The translations under genes and the position numbers were made by a program. Source: an uncultured Alistipes sp. (GTDB lineage: Bacteria; Bacteroidota; Bacteroidia; Bacteroidales; Rikenellaceae). Taken from it: a stretch of DNA of 64,000 nucleotides. Within the stretch, counting starts at the first letter, position 1; every line of letters starts with the position of its first letter. Below are positions 52,561 through 60,011 of the stretch, in pieces. A model generated the notes under the pieces. It was given only the letters and a program-made list of their open reading frames with translations. It searched no databases and had not been told where the DNA came from. The stretch covers positions 186,001 to 250,000 of the forward strand of contig CAJTLJ010000001.1 of the NCBI GenBank assembly GCA_910577475.1, read 5' to 3'.

Positions 52561-54507
52561 ATGAAGAAGAGACTTTTATGGATCGCCGCGCTGCTGATGG
52601 CGGCCGGCTGTTCCGATACGAACGAAGAGCTGCTCGCCCCGAACGGGGAGACCGAGCCTGAATTTACGCCCGAAATCCATTACGTGCGGGTCGGTGCCGC
52701 AACGGACGGCGACGTGCGCGCCTCTTACGATGAAAACCTGAGAACCTACTGGGAGACGGGCGACCGGATGCTGGCGCTGATGGGCCTCACCCCTCAGACG
52801 CTGTGGAGCGGTTACAACAGAACCTACACGGCCGGCACGATCGCGCTGGAGTCCGGAGCCGGCACGAACGAGGGTATCTTCGCAGGCAGCTTGGAGACTC
52901 CGTGGACCGACAAGGGCGACCAGTATTTCCACTTCGCCTACCCGGCCGAAGCGGGCACGCTCACGCTGCGGGCCAATTCGGGATTCAATGCGAAGCACCC
53001 GGCCACCTGCTCGATCACGATCCCTGCAGAGCAGAGCGGTCGCTGGGTCCCCTACATGTGGGCGACGACCGGCGAGAAGAGCTCGTGGGACAAACTCGCA
53101 CACGTTAAATTCAACATCCTGAACGGATCGCTGGCCATCCGGGCCTACGAGAACGACCGGACGACCACCAAGCAGTTGAGTGCCGTCACAATCCGCGTAA
53201 CGGGCTCAGGCTCGCTGGTCGGTACCTACACCGCCACGACGAACGACAGCTTCGCGAATGCGGAGTTTCAGCTGACGAACGCCGGCCAGACCCTTACGGC
53301 CACCGGGCTGGAGCGTCTGGAAAAGGTCGGCGGCCTGTACGAATACCGGCTGAACGTCGTGCCGGGAGAGGTCGATGGGCTGGAGCTGACCCTTACGGGT
53401 GCCGACGGCACGGTCGTCACGCGCCGCGCGAACGCCAAGACCTTCCGAGCCAACACCCGCAGCGGACTGAACGTCTACTGGGACGACGCCACGATCACGA
53501 TGGACCGCGCGACCTCGTGGTTCGAGGATCAATCGCTCGAAGGCGGCCTGCTCTACCTGCAGGCAACGGTAGCGGGCACGACGGCGGTCGAGGAGATCGG
53601 CTACACGCTCGACGGCACGGACCACCCCGTTTCCGCCGCCACCGCACTGGACGAGCGCATCGCCCTCCCCGCCGGAAAATACGTTGTCGGCGCCTACGCA
53701 AAAGTGAACGGCAAAACGATCCGCTCCGAATCGAAAGAGACGATCGTCACACCGGTACCCACCCTGACGAACGCCATCCGCTCCTCCTGCACGAACAACG
53801 GCCTCTACCGGACAACGAACTCGCTCGAAGGCAACAGGATTGAGGTCTCCTACACCCTCTCCGACCCGTTCTTCACCGAGGTGCTCGCCTCCGTCGAATT
53901 GGTATGCGACGAAGGGACGCTGCTCGACCTGCTGAAGGAGTCGGTCTATGTCTCCTCGGACCTGCGCACCTGCAAAGGTTGCCGCGCTGTCGCCGAGCTG
54001 CAGAACGGCTACCGAATCGAAGGCACCCCCTACGACACGACCCTCTCCGGCATCCCTTGCGACTATCAGTTCTACGGGAAGAACGATAGCAGTCTGGGGC
54101 AGGAGGGCTGGATTACCAGCCGCACCAAATGGAACTCCTCCTATCTGGATCTCATCAACAACGACGCCACCACGGCCAAGAGATTCTGCATGCCGGAACA
54201 GGACGAGATCTCATATGAACTGAATCTCAAGTACTATTATTACGTCTGGAACTTCAAGAAGCGTTCCGCCACGATCTATGCAGGCGCCTCCGCCTCGCAG
54301 AACGGTCCGTCCGACAACGCCTCGGCCCACACCATCGAGAGCAATGCCAACGCCGGGCAGCTCGGCCGGACGAATCTGAACGGATCGGTCCTGCTGGAGC
54401 CCGGAAAAGCATGGTTCATGATTTCGCACAACAATCCGGACGCATCGGGTAACACCTATTTGGGATTGCACACCCTCCACCTGCAGTACGCCCATCCGGA
54501 CGAGTAA
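52561..54507 (+). CDS. Fimbrillin-like (Mfa-type) lipoprotein
   Basis: The 648-residue protein has a lipoprotein signal (MKKRLLWIAALLMAAGCSD, Cys17). Residues 40-310 follow the Bacteroidetes fimbrillin/Mfa-like pattern: RASYDENLRTYWETGDRMLALM, YFHFAYPAEAG, KLAHVKFNILNGSLAIRAY, and ANTRSGLNVYWDD. The C-terminal half is a separate beta-rich domain that I cannot name. It probably sits on the cell surface as a fimbrial subunit or adhesin. It follows the 41-residue gene and is closed by a 22-bp hairpin. Confidence 0.82.
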   Translation: MKKRLLWIAALLMAAGCSDTNEELLAPNGETEPEFTPEIHYVRVGAATDGDVRASYDENLRTYWETGDRMLALMGLTPQTLWSGYNRTYTAGTIALESGAGTNEGIFAGSLETPWTDKGDQYFHFAYPAEAGTLTLRANSGFNAKHPATCSITIPAEQSGRWVPYMWATTGEKSSWDKLAHVKFNILNGSLAIRAYENDRTTTKQLSAVTIRVTGSGSLVGTYTATTNDSFANAEFQLTNAGQTLTATGLERLEKVGGLYEYRLNVVPGEVDGLELTLTGADGTVVTRRANAKTFRANTRSGLNVYWDDATITMDRATSWFEDQSLEGGLLYLQATVAGTTAVEEIGYTLDGTDHPVSAATALDERIALPAGKYVVGAYAKVNGKTIRSESKETIVTPVPTLTNAIRSSCTNNGLYRTTNSLEGNRIEVSYTLSDPFFTEVLASVELVCDEGTLLDLLKESVYVSSDLRTCKGCRAVAELQNGYRIEGTPYDTTLSGIPCDYQFYGKNDSSLGQEGWITSRTKWNSSYLDLINNDATTAKRFCMPEQDEISYELNLKYYYYVWNFKKRSATIYAGASASQNGPSDNASAHTIESNANAGQLGRTNLNGSVLLEPGKAWFMISHNNPDASGNTYLGLHTLHLQYAHPDE

Positions 54508-54522
54508 ACTTCCGAAGTACGA

Positions 54523-54578
54523 ACATTTTAAAGGGAGTGTGCCGAAAATCATATTCCGGCACACTTCCTTTAAAATGT
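54523..54578 (+). terminator. Large hairpin after the fimbrillin-like gene
   Basis: A 22-bp stem (ACATTTTAAAGG..AGTGTGCCG with its complement, one G-T pair) and a 12-nt loop. The lower part ends in TTTAAAATGT rather than a pure T run. It probably ends the fimbrillin transcript. Confidence 0.75.
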
Positions 54579-54680
54579 CCAAGCCCCCGGGATAACGCAC
54601 CTGCGAGCAATGAAGGGGGTATATCGTTATCTCCGGAACAGGCACCGTTTTTGCGACGGCGGAAGGAAAATCATACGACG

Positions 54681-55592
54681 ATGCATGCAACCCCCGCGAC
54701 CGCCCGCTCCTATTGGCCGCATATCCTGCTGCTGATCTGCAACCTGATCTGGGCGATGGACTATCCGTTCTACCACATTCTGGCGCCCGACTACCTCCAT
54801 CCGATGACCCTGCTGACGCTCTCGCTGCTGGTGACGGCCCTGCTCTCGCTCACCCCGCTGATCCGCCAGCGGGCCGAACGGGTCGATCCGCACGACATTC
54901 CGAAGCTGGCCGCAGCCGCCCTGCTGATCGGCGTGATGCGCAAAGGATTTCTGATGTTCGGTCTGTCGCGCACCTCGCCTATCGACGGATCGATCATCAA
55001 CACGCTGGGGCCGCTGCTGATTCTGGTGCTCTCGGTTGCGATAGGAATCGACCGTTTCACCAAACTCAAGGTCGCCGGACTGGCGCTCGGGCTCTCCGGA
55101 GCCATTGCCGTCATCCTCTGGGGCGGCAGCGCCTCGCACGAACACTCGGGGCTCGCCGGCAACCTGATGATTCTGGGCGGCGTGGCAGCAACGGCCGTCT
55201 ATACCGTCTGGTTCAAGAAACTGCTGACGAAATACCGGGCGACGACCGTCCTGATGTGGGTCTACTGCATAGCTGCCGCCGTCACGCTTCCCTTCGGCAT
55301 CGGCCCCGCCCTGCACACCGACTTCTCAGCCTGGGACACCCGGGCCATCGTCGCCTTCCTCTTCGCCATGTGCTTTCTGACCTACCTGCCCAACTACCTC
55401 TTCAACCGGGCGCTGCAAGGGGTGAAGCCCGCCGTCACGGGCATCTACAACTACCTGCAGCCCATAGCGGCCATCGCCGTGTCGGTCGCCATGGGGCTCG
55501 ACCGCCTGCATGCGGATACAATCTTCTTCGCTCTGCTGACCTTCACCGGCATCGGGCTCGTGATCGGCTCCTACACCCGCGAACGGAGTTAG
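54681..55592 (+). CDS. EamA/DMT family transporter
   Basis: The 303-residue inner-membrane protein has ten hydrophobic helices arranged as two EamA repeats (PHILLLICNLIWAMDYPFY at the start; GNLMILGGVAATAVYTVWFKKLL opens the second). I start it at 54681 (MHATPATARSYWPH), because the longer frame overlaps the preceding hairpin. DMT proteins export metabolites or amino acids; the substrate cannot be told. Followed by a bidirectional terminator. Confidence 0.9.
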   Translation: MHATPATARSYWPHILLLICNLIWAMDYPFYHILAPDYLHPMTLLTLSLLVTALLSLTPLIRQRAERVDPHDIPKLAAAALLIGVMRKGFLMFGLSRTSPIDGSIINTLGPLLILVLSVAIGIDRFTKLKVAGLALGLSGAIAVILWGGSASHEHSGLAGNLMILGGVAATAVYTVWFKKLLTKYRATTVLMWVYCIAAAVTLPFGIGPALHTDFSAWDTRAIVAFLFAMCFLTYLPNYLFNRALQGVKPAVTGIYNYLQPIAAIAVSVAMGLDRLHADTIFFALLTFTGIGLVIGSYTRERS

Positions 55593-55600
55593 CGGCAACG

Positions 55601-55629
55601 AAAAAGGGCTGTCCGGATTCGGACAGCCC
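55601..55629. terminator. Bidirectional terminator
   Basis: The stem GGGCTGTCCG/CGGACAGCCC with loop GATT. On the minus strand five T follow, which suits the rpsF-rpsR-rplI operon. Confidence 0.85.
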
Positions 55630-55655
55630 CATCACTTCTAAAGGTATCGGAGGAA

Positions 55656-56099
55656 CTACTCCTCTGCGGCAACTACGCTGAACTTGATGGCAGCCTTCAC
55701 CTCGCGGTGCAGTTTGGCTACGGCCTCGTACTCGCCTACGGTCTTCACGCCCTCTACGGCAATCGCCTTGCGATCCACCTCCACGCCCTTGGCGGCCAGC
55801 GCCTCGGCCAGGTCGGTCGACGTTACGGCACCGAAGATCTTGCCCTCCTCGGCCTTCACCGTGATAACGAGAGGCAGGTTGGCGATCTTCTCGGCCAGCG
55901 CCTGGGCGTCGGCCAGGATCTTGGCGTCCTTGTGGGCGCGCTGCTTCAGGTTCTCGGCCAGCACCTTCTTGGCGGCAGCCGTTGCGGCCTTGGCATAACC
56001 CTGAGGAATGAGGTAGTTGTTGGCATAACCGGGCTTCACGTTCACGATGTCGTTGGCGTAGCCCAAATTCTCGATGTCTTTGATCAGAATGACTTCCAT
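55656..56099 (-). CDS. rplI: 50S ribosomal protein L9
   Basis: L9 binds 23S rRNA near the L1 stalk. The 147-residue protein begins MEVILIKDIENLGYANDIV with the signature GYANNYLIPQGYAKAAT. The long connecting helix and C-terminal domain follow. Last gene of rpsF-rpsR-rplI, 19 bp after rpsR. Confidence 0.98.
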   Translation of the reverse strand: MEVILIKDIENLGYANDIVNVKPGYANNYLIPQGYAKAATAAAKKVLAENLKQRAHKDAKILADAQALAEKIANLPLVITVKAEEGKIFGAVTSTDLAEALAAKGVEVDRKAIAVEGVKTVGEYEAVAKLHREVKAAIKFSVVAAEE

Positions 56100-56118
56100 A
56101 ATACTCTCCTCCTCTTAA

Positions 56119-56400
56119 TTATTTCATACAATCGGTTACGAAGGGCAGGATGGCGAGGTGACGGGCACGCTTCACGGCCTGAGCCACCTTCTTCTGGAAC
56201 TTCTGCGAGGTACCGGTCAGACGACGGGGCAGAATCTTGCCCTGCTCGTTGAGGAACTTCTTCAGGAACTCTCCGTCCTTGTAATCTACATACTTGATAC
56301 CCAACTTCTTGAAACGGCAATACTTCTTCTTCTTGACGTCAACCGAAACGGGATTGAGATAGCGAATCTCAGACTGCTGTGCATTGTTCTCCTGTGCCAT
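56119..56400 (-). CDS. rpsR: 30S ribosomal protein S18
   Basis: The 93-residue protein has the family core KYCRFKKLGIKYVDYKDGEFLKKF and SQKFQKKVAQAVKRARHLAILPF. S18 forms a heterodimer with S6 on the platform of the 30S subunit, whose gene precedes it by 3 bp. Confidence 0.98.
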   Translation of the reverse strand: MAQENNAQQSEIRYLNPVSVDVKKKKYCRFKKLGIKYVDYKDGEFLKKFLNEQGKILPRRLTGTSQKFQKKVAQAVKRARHLAILPFVTDCMK

Positions 56401-56403
56401 AGC

Positions 56404-56748
56404 TTACTCCTCCGACTTGTTAGAAAGTTTCGCACGACGCTTCTCCGAGTACTCTACGGCGAACTTGTCCTGCTTGAAAGTTAAGAACCGGATGATGCGC
56501 TCATCGCGGCGATACTGGGTTTCGAGGGTGTTGATGATCGAACCCTCGCCGGTGAATTCCACCAGGAAGTAAAAACCGGTGGTCTTCTTCTGAATGGGAT
56601 AAGCGAGCTTCTTGAGGCCCCACGACTCCTTGTTCACAATCTGACCGCCGTTCTCGGTAATGACACCCTGGAATTTGTCAGCGACCTCCTGAACCTGTGC
56701 ATCGGACAGGACCGGCGTGACGATGAAAACGGTTTCGTAATTGTTCAT
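56404..56748 (-). CDS. rpsF: 30S ribosomal protein S6
   Basis: I start S6 at the ATG at 56748 (MNNYETVFIVTPVLSD), giving 114 residues. The longer frame would pass through the promoter. The S6 core LKKLAYPIQKKTTGFYFLVEF is clear. First gene of the operon; S6 pairs with S18. No S6:S18 operon-leader motif was evident in the short 5' leader. Confidence 0.98.
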   Translation of the reverse strand: MNNYETVFIVTPVLSDAQVQEVADKFQGVITENGGQIVNKESWGLKKLAYPIQKKTTGFYFLVEFTGEGSIINTLETQYRRDERIIRFLTFKQDKFAVEYSEKRRAKLSNKSEE

Positions 56749-56787
56749 GACGTTTAATAAATTAAATTCATTCGCTTTATTAGCGGC

Positions 56788-56819
56788 GCAAAGGTAGGAA
56801 TAAAAAATCGATTTCACAA
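56788..56819 (-). promoter_or_regulatory. Promoter of the rpsF operon
   Basis: The minus-strand -7 box TACCTTTGC (56788-56796) has a TTG at 56817-56819, 20 bp upstream. Confidence 0.82.
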
Positions 56820-56849
56820 CTCCCCTCCGGATTATTTCGCTCGCGGACA

Positions 56850-56882
56850 AAGGAAAAGGGGACGATTATAGGAATCGTCCCC
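56850..56882 (-). terminator. Terminator of the second PepSY-like gene
   Basis: The stem GGGGACGAT/ATCGTCCCC with a 7-nt loop is followed on the minus strand by TTTTCCTTTG. Confidence 0.8.
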
Positions 56883-56906
56883 CTGTTTGCGGGCAACCGC
56901 ACGCCG

Positions 56907-57341
56907 TCAGCGGTCGATATCGATCAGGTTGAACTGCAGATCGAACTTCAGGTCGGTGCCGTCGTCGAGCTCCACCTCCCAGTCGCGGCGGTCGCGCTCG
57001 ATCTTCACGACCTTGCGCTCGGGAAAGCGCTTTTCGATCAGGCGGGCGATCCCGGAGGGAACCAGTCCGGCAGGCAGGGCGCGCGGCGTGCAGTCGATCT
57101 CCTTCCACTCGCCGTTACCCAGGAAATCGATCTCCGTACCGTCGTAGAATTTCACCTCGTAGACCGACCCCAGCCACTCGTACTCCTGTTTCACCGAGGC
57201 TACCTGGTCGGCATCGAAATAGCGGTTCACCGTCGCACGGGCCGCCTCGGGCAGCTCTTCGAACCGGATCAGTTTGTCGCCCGCGGCCCACGACGCCGCC
57301 CAGACGACCAGTCCCATGAGGGACAAAACGATTTTTTTCAT
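56907..57341 (-). CDS. Secreted PepSY-like protein, paralogue
   Basis: The 144-residue protein has a signal peptide (MKKIVLSLMGLVVWAASWAA) and PepSY-like repeats: RYFDADQVASVKQEYEWLGSVYEVKFYDG and RFPERKVVKIERDRRDWEVELDDG. Both halves end in a Gly-x-x-x-Asp/Phe pattern as in the protein at 49715-50149, and the length is identical. Likely periplasmic. Function unknown. Confidence 0.8.
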   Translation of the reverse strand: MKKIVLSLMGLVVWAASWAAGDKLIRFEELPEAARATVNRYFDADQVASVKQEYEWLGSVYEVKFYDGTEIDFLGNGEWKEIDCTPRALPAGLVPSGIARLIEKRFPERKVVKIERDRRDWEVELDDGTDLKFDLQFNLIDIDR

Positions 57342-57488
57342 AGACGCAATCTTTTACTATTCACAATCCTTTCCGCAAATATAATACAAAAGCGGCTGCC
57401 CCGGAGCGGCGGCGGCAAAAAAACGGCAGGCACAATCGACCAAAGATATACTTATAATACCAATTTTCAAGAATTCGGGTACAAAAAA

Positions 57489-57521
57489 TTTGGCCGACGG
57501 GGTTTATTACTTTACTTTTGC
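57489..57521 (+). promoter_or_regulatory. Promoter of the FadL-like gene
   Basis: TTTG at 57489-57492 and TACTTTTGC at 57513-57521 are 20 bp apart. The leader is about 70 nt. Confidence 0.82.
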
Positions 57522-57596
57522 ACCGATTTTTTGTACCAAATGCCGGTTTCCCGATCCGGGTGCGGCCGGCAGAACAAACTAAAAACGAAATTGATT

Positions 57597-59006
57597 ATGA
57601 AGAAATTTTTCCTCGCCGTCGCAGCCGTCGCATGCAGCCTGTCGGCCGCTGCCGAAGGGTATCAGGTCAACAACCTCTCCTCGCGTCAGAACGGTATGGG
57701 CCACGTAGGCACGGCCATGAAGCTGGGCTCCGAATCGGTCTGGTTCAACCCCGCTGCCGCCGCCTTCCAGCAGTCGAAGTTCGACATCTCGTTCGGCGTG
57801 ACGGGCATCGCAGCGAAGGCCACCTACACCTCGCTGCCCGACTACCGGGGCGGCGAACTCTCGCGCGCGGTCTCCGACAACAAAATCTCCACGCCGCTCT
57901 ACTTCTACGCCAACTACAAGCCGACGGAGTGGATGTCGGTCGGTCTGGCTTTCAACACCCCCTTCGGCTCCTCGATGAACTGGGGCAACGACTGGCAGGG
58001 GGCCCACCTGATCCAGCAGATCGATCTGGCGTCCTATAACTTCCAGCCCACCGTGTCGTTCCGCATCGGCAAGCACCTCTCTGTCGGTGCCGGCCTGATG
58101 GTTACCTGGGGCAGCTTCGACCTCTCCAAATCGCTACTGCCCGTGGGCGCCTCCACGAACGCCACCCTCAACGCGCTGGCCGGACGGTTGAACCCCGCCC
58201 TGGCGGGCACCACCCTCTTCGATGCCGCCGGCAACCGGGCCATCGCCTCGGTCGACCTGGAGGGCAAGGCGAAGGCCGGCGTAGGTGTCAACGTGGGCAT
58301 CATGTGGGACATCAACGAGCAGTGGTCGCTGGGCTTCACCTACCGTTCGCGCATCGACATGAAGGTGGACGACGGTTCCATCGGCCTGCGTCTGATCGAT
58401 AATCCCCAGATCGCCGCCGTCGTATCGCAGGCCCTGCCTATGGTCATGGACGGACTCACCCCCGAGGTGGTCGCCGCCTCGAAAATCAAGACCGAACTGC
58501 CCCTGCCCGGCTCGCTGACGTGGGGCGTCAGCTTCCGCCCCGTGCAGAAGTGGGAGTTCGCCGTCGACCTGCAATACGTGCTGTGGAGCGCCTACGATCG
58601 GCTCGATGTCGACCTGATTCTGCCGACCGGCGTGACGGTCCCCCTCCAGCAGAGCGAAAAGAACTACTCCAACACGCTGGCCTTCCGCTTCGGCGGCCAG
58701 TACCACGCCCTGCCCTGGCTCACGGCCCGCATGGGTATGTACGTGGACGAGAGCCCCGTCAGCAGCGACTACCTCAACCCCGAGACCCCCTCGATGACCA
58801 AGCTCGCCTACACGGCCGGACTGACATTCCGCCCTGCGAAATTCTGCTCGCTCGACGTGGCCTACGGATTCGTGAAATCGGCCGATCCCGAGCGCACGGG
58901 CTCGACCCCCGCCACCAACATCATCACGGGCGACATCTCGGCCTTCTCGGGCAACTACACGGCCCGCGCGCACACCTTTTCGATCGGAGCGCGGTTCTCG
59001 TTCTGA
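57597..59006 (+). CDS. FadL/OmpP1 family outer-membrane transporter
   Basis: I start it at the ATG at 57597, where the signal peptide begins (MKKFFLAVAAVACSLSAAAEG), giving 469 residues. The mature N-terminus has the FadL hatch pattern SSRQNGMGHVGTAMKLGSESVWFNPAA. The rest is a 14-strand-type barrel ending in Phe (TFSIGARFSF). FadL proteins take up long-chain fatty acids or other hydrophobic compounds. Its neighbours give no hint of the substrate. Confidence 0.92.
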   Translation: MKKFFLAVAAVACSLSAAAEGYQVNNLSSRQNGMGHVGTAMKLGSESVWFNPAAAAFQQSKFDISFGVTGIAAKATYTSLPDYRGGELSRAVSDNKISTPLYFYANYKPTEWMSVGLAFNTPFGSSMNWGNDWQGAHLIQQIDLASYNFQPTVSFRIGKHLSVGAGLMVTWGSFDLSKSLLPVGASTNATLNALAGRLNPALAGTTLFDAAGNRAIASVDLEGKAKAGVGVNVGIMWDINEQWSLGFTYRSRIDMKVDDGSIGLRLIDNPQIAAVVSQALPMVMDGLTPEVVAASKIKTELPLPGSLTWGVSFRPVQKWEFAVDLQYVLWSAYDRLDVDLILPTGVTVPLQQSEKNYSNTLAFRFGGQYHALPWLTARMGMYVDESPVSSDYLNPETPSMTKLAYTAGLTFRPAKFCSLDVAYGFVKSADPERTGSTPATNIITGDISAFSGNYTARAHTFSIGARFSF

Positions 59007-59023
59007 TATTTGAAAAAAATTCG

Positions 59024-59032
59024 TATATTTGC
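59024..59032 (+). promoter_or_regulatory. -7 box of the deaminase gene
   Basis: TATATTTGC matches the consensus and lies 68 bp upstream of the ATG. The -33 partner is unclear. Confidence 0.55.
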
Positions 59033-59100
59033 GGTGCGGTTCTTCGGAATCGCACCGTTTTTGTCCGTTGCAGGACAAAACAACCGTTACGAAACAGAGC

Positions 59101-59616
59101 ATGAAAATCGAATTCGACATCCGGCTCGACAAGAGCCCGCAGCCTACGACAGACGACGAACGCTTCATGCGCATGGCCATCGACCTCTCGAAACGAAGCG
59201 TCGAAAAGGGCGGCGGTCCGTTCGGGGCCGTCATCGTGCGCGACGGCGAGGTCATCGCCTCCGGCTCGAACAGCGTCACCCTGCTGAACGACCCCACGGC
59301 CCACGCCGAGGTGTGCGCCATCCGCGAGGCCTGCCGCCGCGAAGGGACCTTCAGCCTGAAGGGCTGCACCATCTACACCTCCTGCGAGCCCTGCCCCATG
59401 TGCCTGAGCTCGATCTACTGGGCCGGGATCGACCGTATTTTCTACGCCAACACGCGCGGCGATGCCGCAGCCATCGACTTCGACGACTCGTTCATCTACG
59501 ACCAGATTCCGATGGATCCGGCCGACCGGACCATCCCCTCCGTACAACTGCTGCACAAGGAGGCGCTGGAGGCTTTCCGCCTCTGGGACGAAAAGAGCGA
59601 CAAGGTGGAATATTGA
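59101..59616 (+). CDS. Guanine deaminase-like cytidine deaminase-fold enzyme
   Basis: I start it at 59101 (MKIEFDIRLDKSPQPTTDDE), giving 171 residues. The zinc site is complete: the HAE motif in DPTAHAEVCAIREA and PCxxC in TSCEPCPMCLSSIYWAG. The pattern EKGGGPFGAVIVRDGEVIASGSN and the C-terminal IYDQIPMDPADRTIP fit bacterial guanine deaminase (GuaD) better than the tRNA adenosine deaminase TadA. Substrate assignment is by resemblance only. Confidence 0.88.
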   Translation: MKIEFDIRLDKSPQPTTDDERFMRMAIDLSKRSVEKGGGPFGAVIVRDGEVIASGSNSVTLLNDPTAHAEVCAIREACRREGTFSLKGCTIYTSCEPCPMCLSSIYWAGIDRIFYANTRGDAAAIDFDDSFIYDQIPMDPADRTIPSVQLLHKEALEAFRLWDEKSDKVEY

Positions 59617-59649
59617 CGATACCGAACCGCACGCATGGCGGTCCGCAAC

Positions 59650-59721
59650 GGCTCCATAGTTCAAGGGATAGAACGAGAGTTTCCTAAACTCTAAATTCGC
59701 GTTCGAGTCGCGGTGGAGCTA
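59650..59721 (+). tRNA. tRNA-Arg (CCT anticodon)
   Basis: The cloverleaf starts GGCTCCATAGTTCAAGGG, with acceptor GGCTCCA/TGGAGCT (first pair G-U). The anticodon loop TTCCTAA gives CCT. The T arm is GCGTTCGAGTCGC. The discriminator is A. Confidence 0.95.
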
Positions 59722-59724
59722 CTT

Positions 59725-59760
59725 GAAACCGGGGAAGACGATGTCTCCCCCGGTTTATTT
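59725..59760 (+). terminator. Terminator of tRNA-Arg
   Basis: The stem AAACCGGGG/CCCCGGTTT is followed by ATTTTG. Confidence 0.8.
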
Positions 59761-59774
59761 TGCCCGGACCCGAA

Positions 59775-59890
59775 TCAATCCAGCAGCCCGTGCGCGTCGG
59801 CATAGCGGACCGCCTCCATCGAATTGCCGGCATTCAGCTTCTCCAGAATCCGCTGCGTATCCAGAAGAGCTTCGAACTGTTGCTGAGAGA
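59775..59890 (-). pseudogene. 3' remnant of a LuxR-type HTH gene
   Basis: On the minus strand about 31 codons end at a TGA (59775-59777) and read ILEKLNAGNSMEAVRYADAH before LLD. That is the recognition-helix end of LuxR/NarL-type response regulators (RxxILxKLxxxNSMEAxRxA). Nothing upstream continues the gene, so it seems to be a truncated leftover. Confidence 0.45.
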
Positions 59891-59960
59891 CTTCAGTTTA
59901 CATTGTCCCGGCAAAACCCCAGATACGCTATCCCCCTATATTTTCGCGACATACGCCCAT

Positions 59961-59995
59961 AAAAAAAGGAGGCGGCCGATGTTTCGGCCGCCTCC
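59961..59995 (-). terminator. Terminator of the first large lipoprotein gene
   Basis: The perfect stem GGAGGCGGCCG/CGGCCGCCTCC with a 6-nt loop is followed by seven T on the minus strand. Confidence 0.93.
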
Positions 59996-60011
59996 CTCCA
60001 GCATCGAACCG

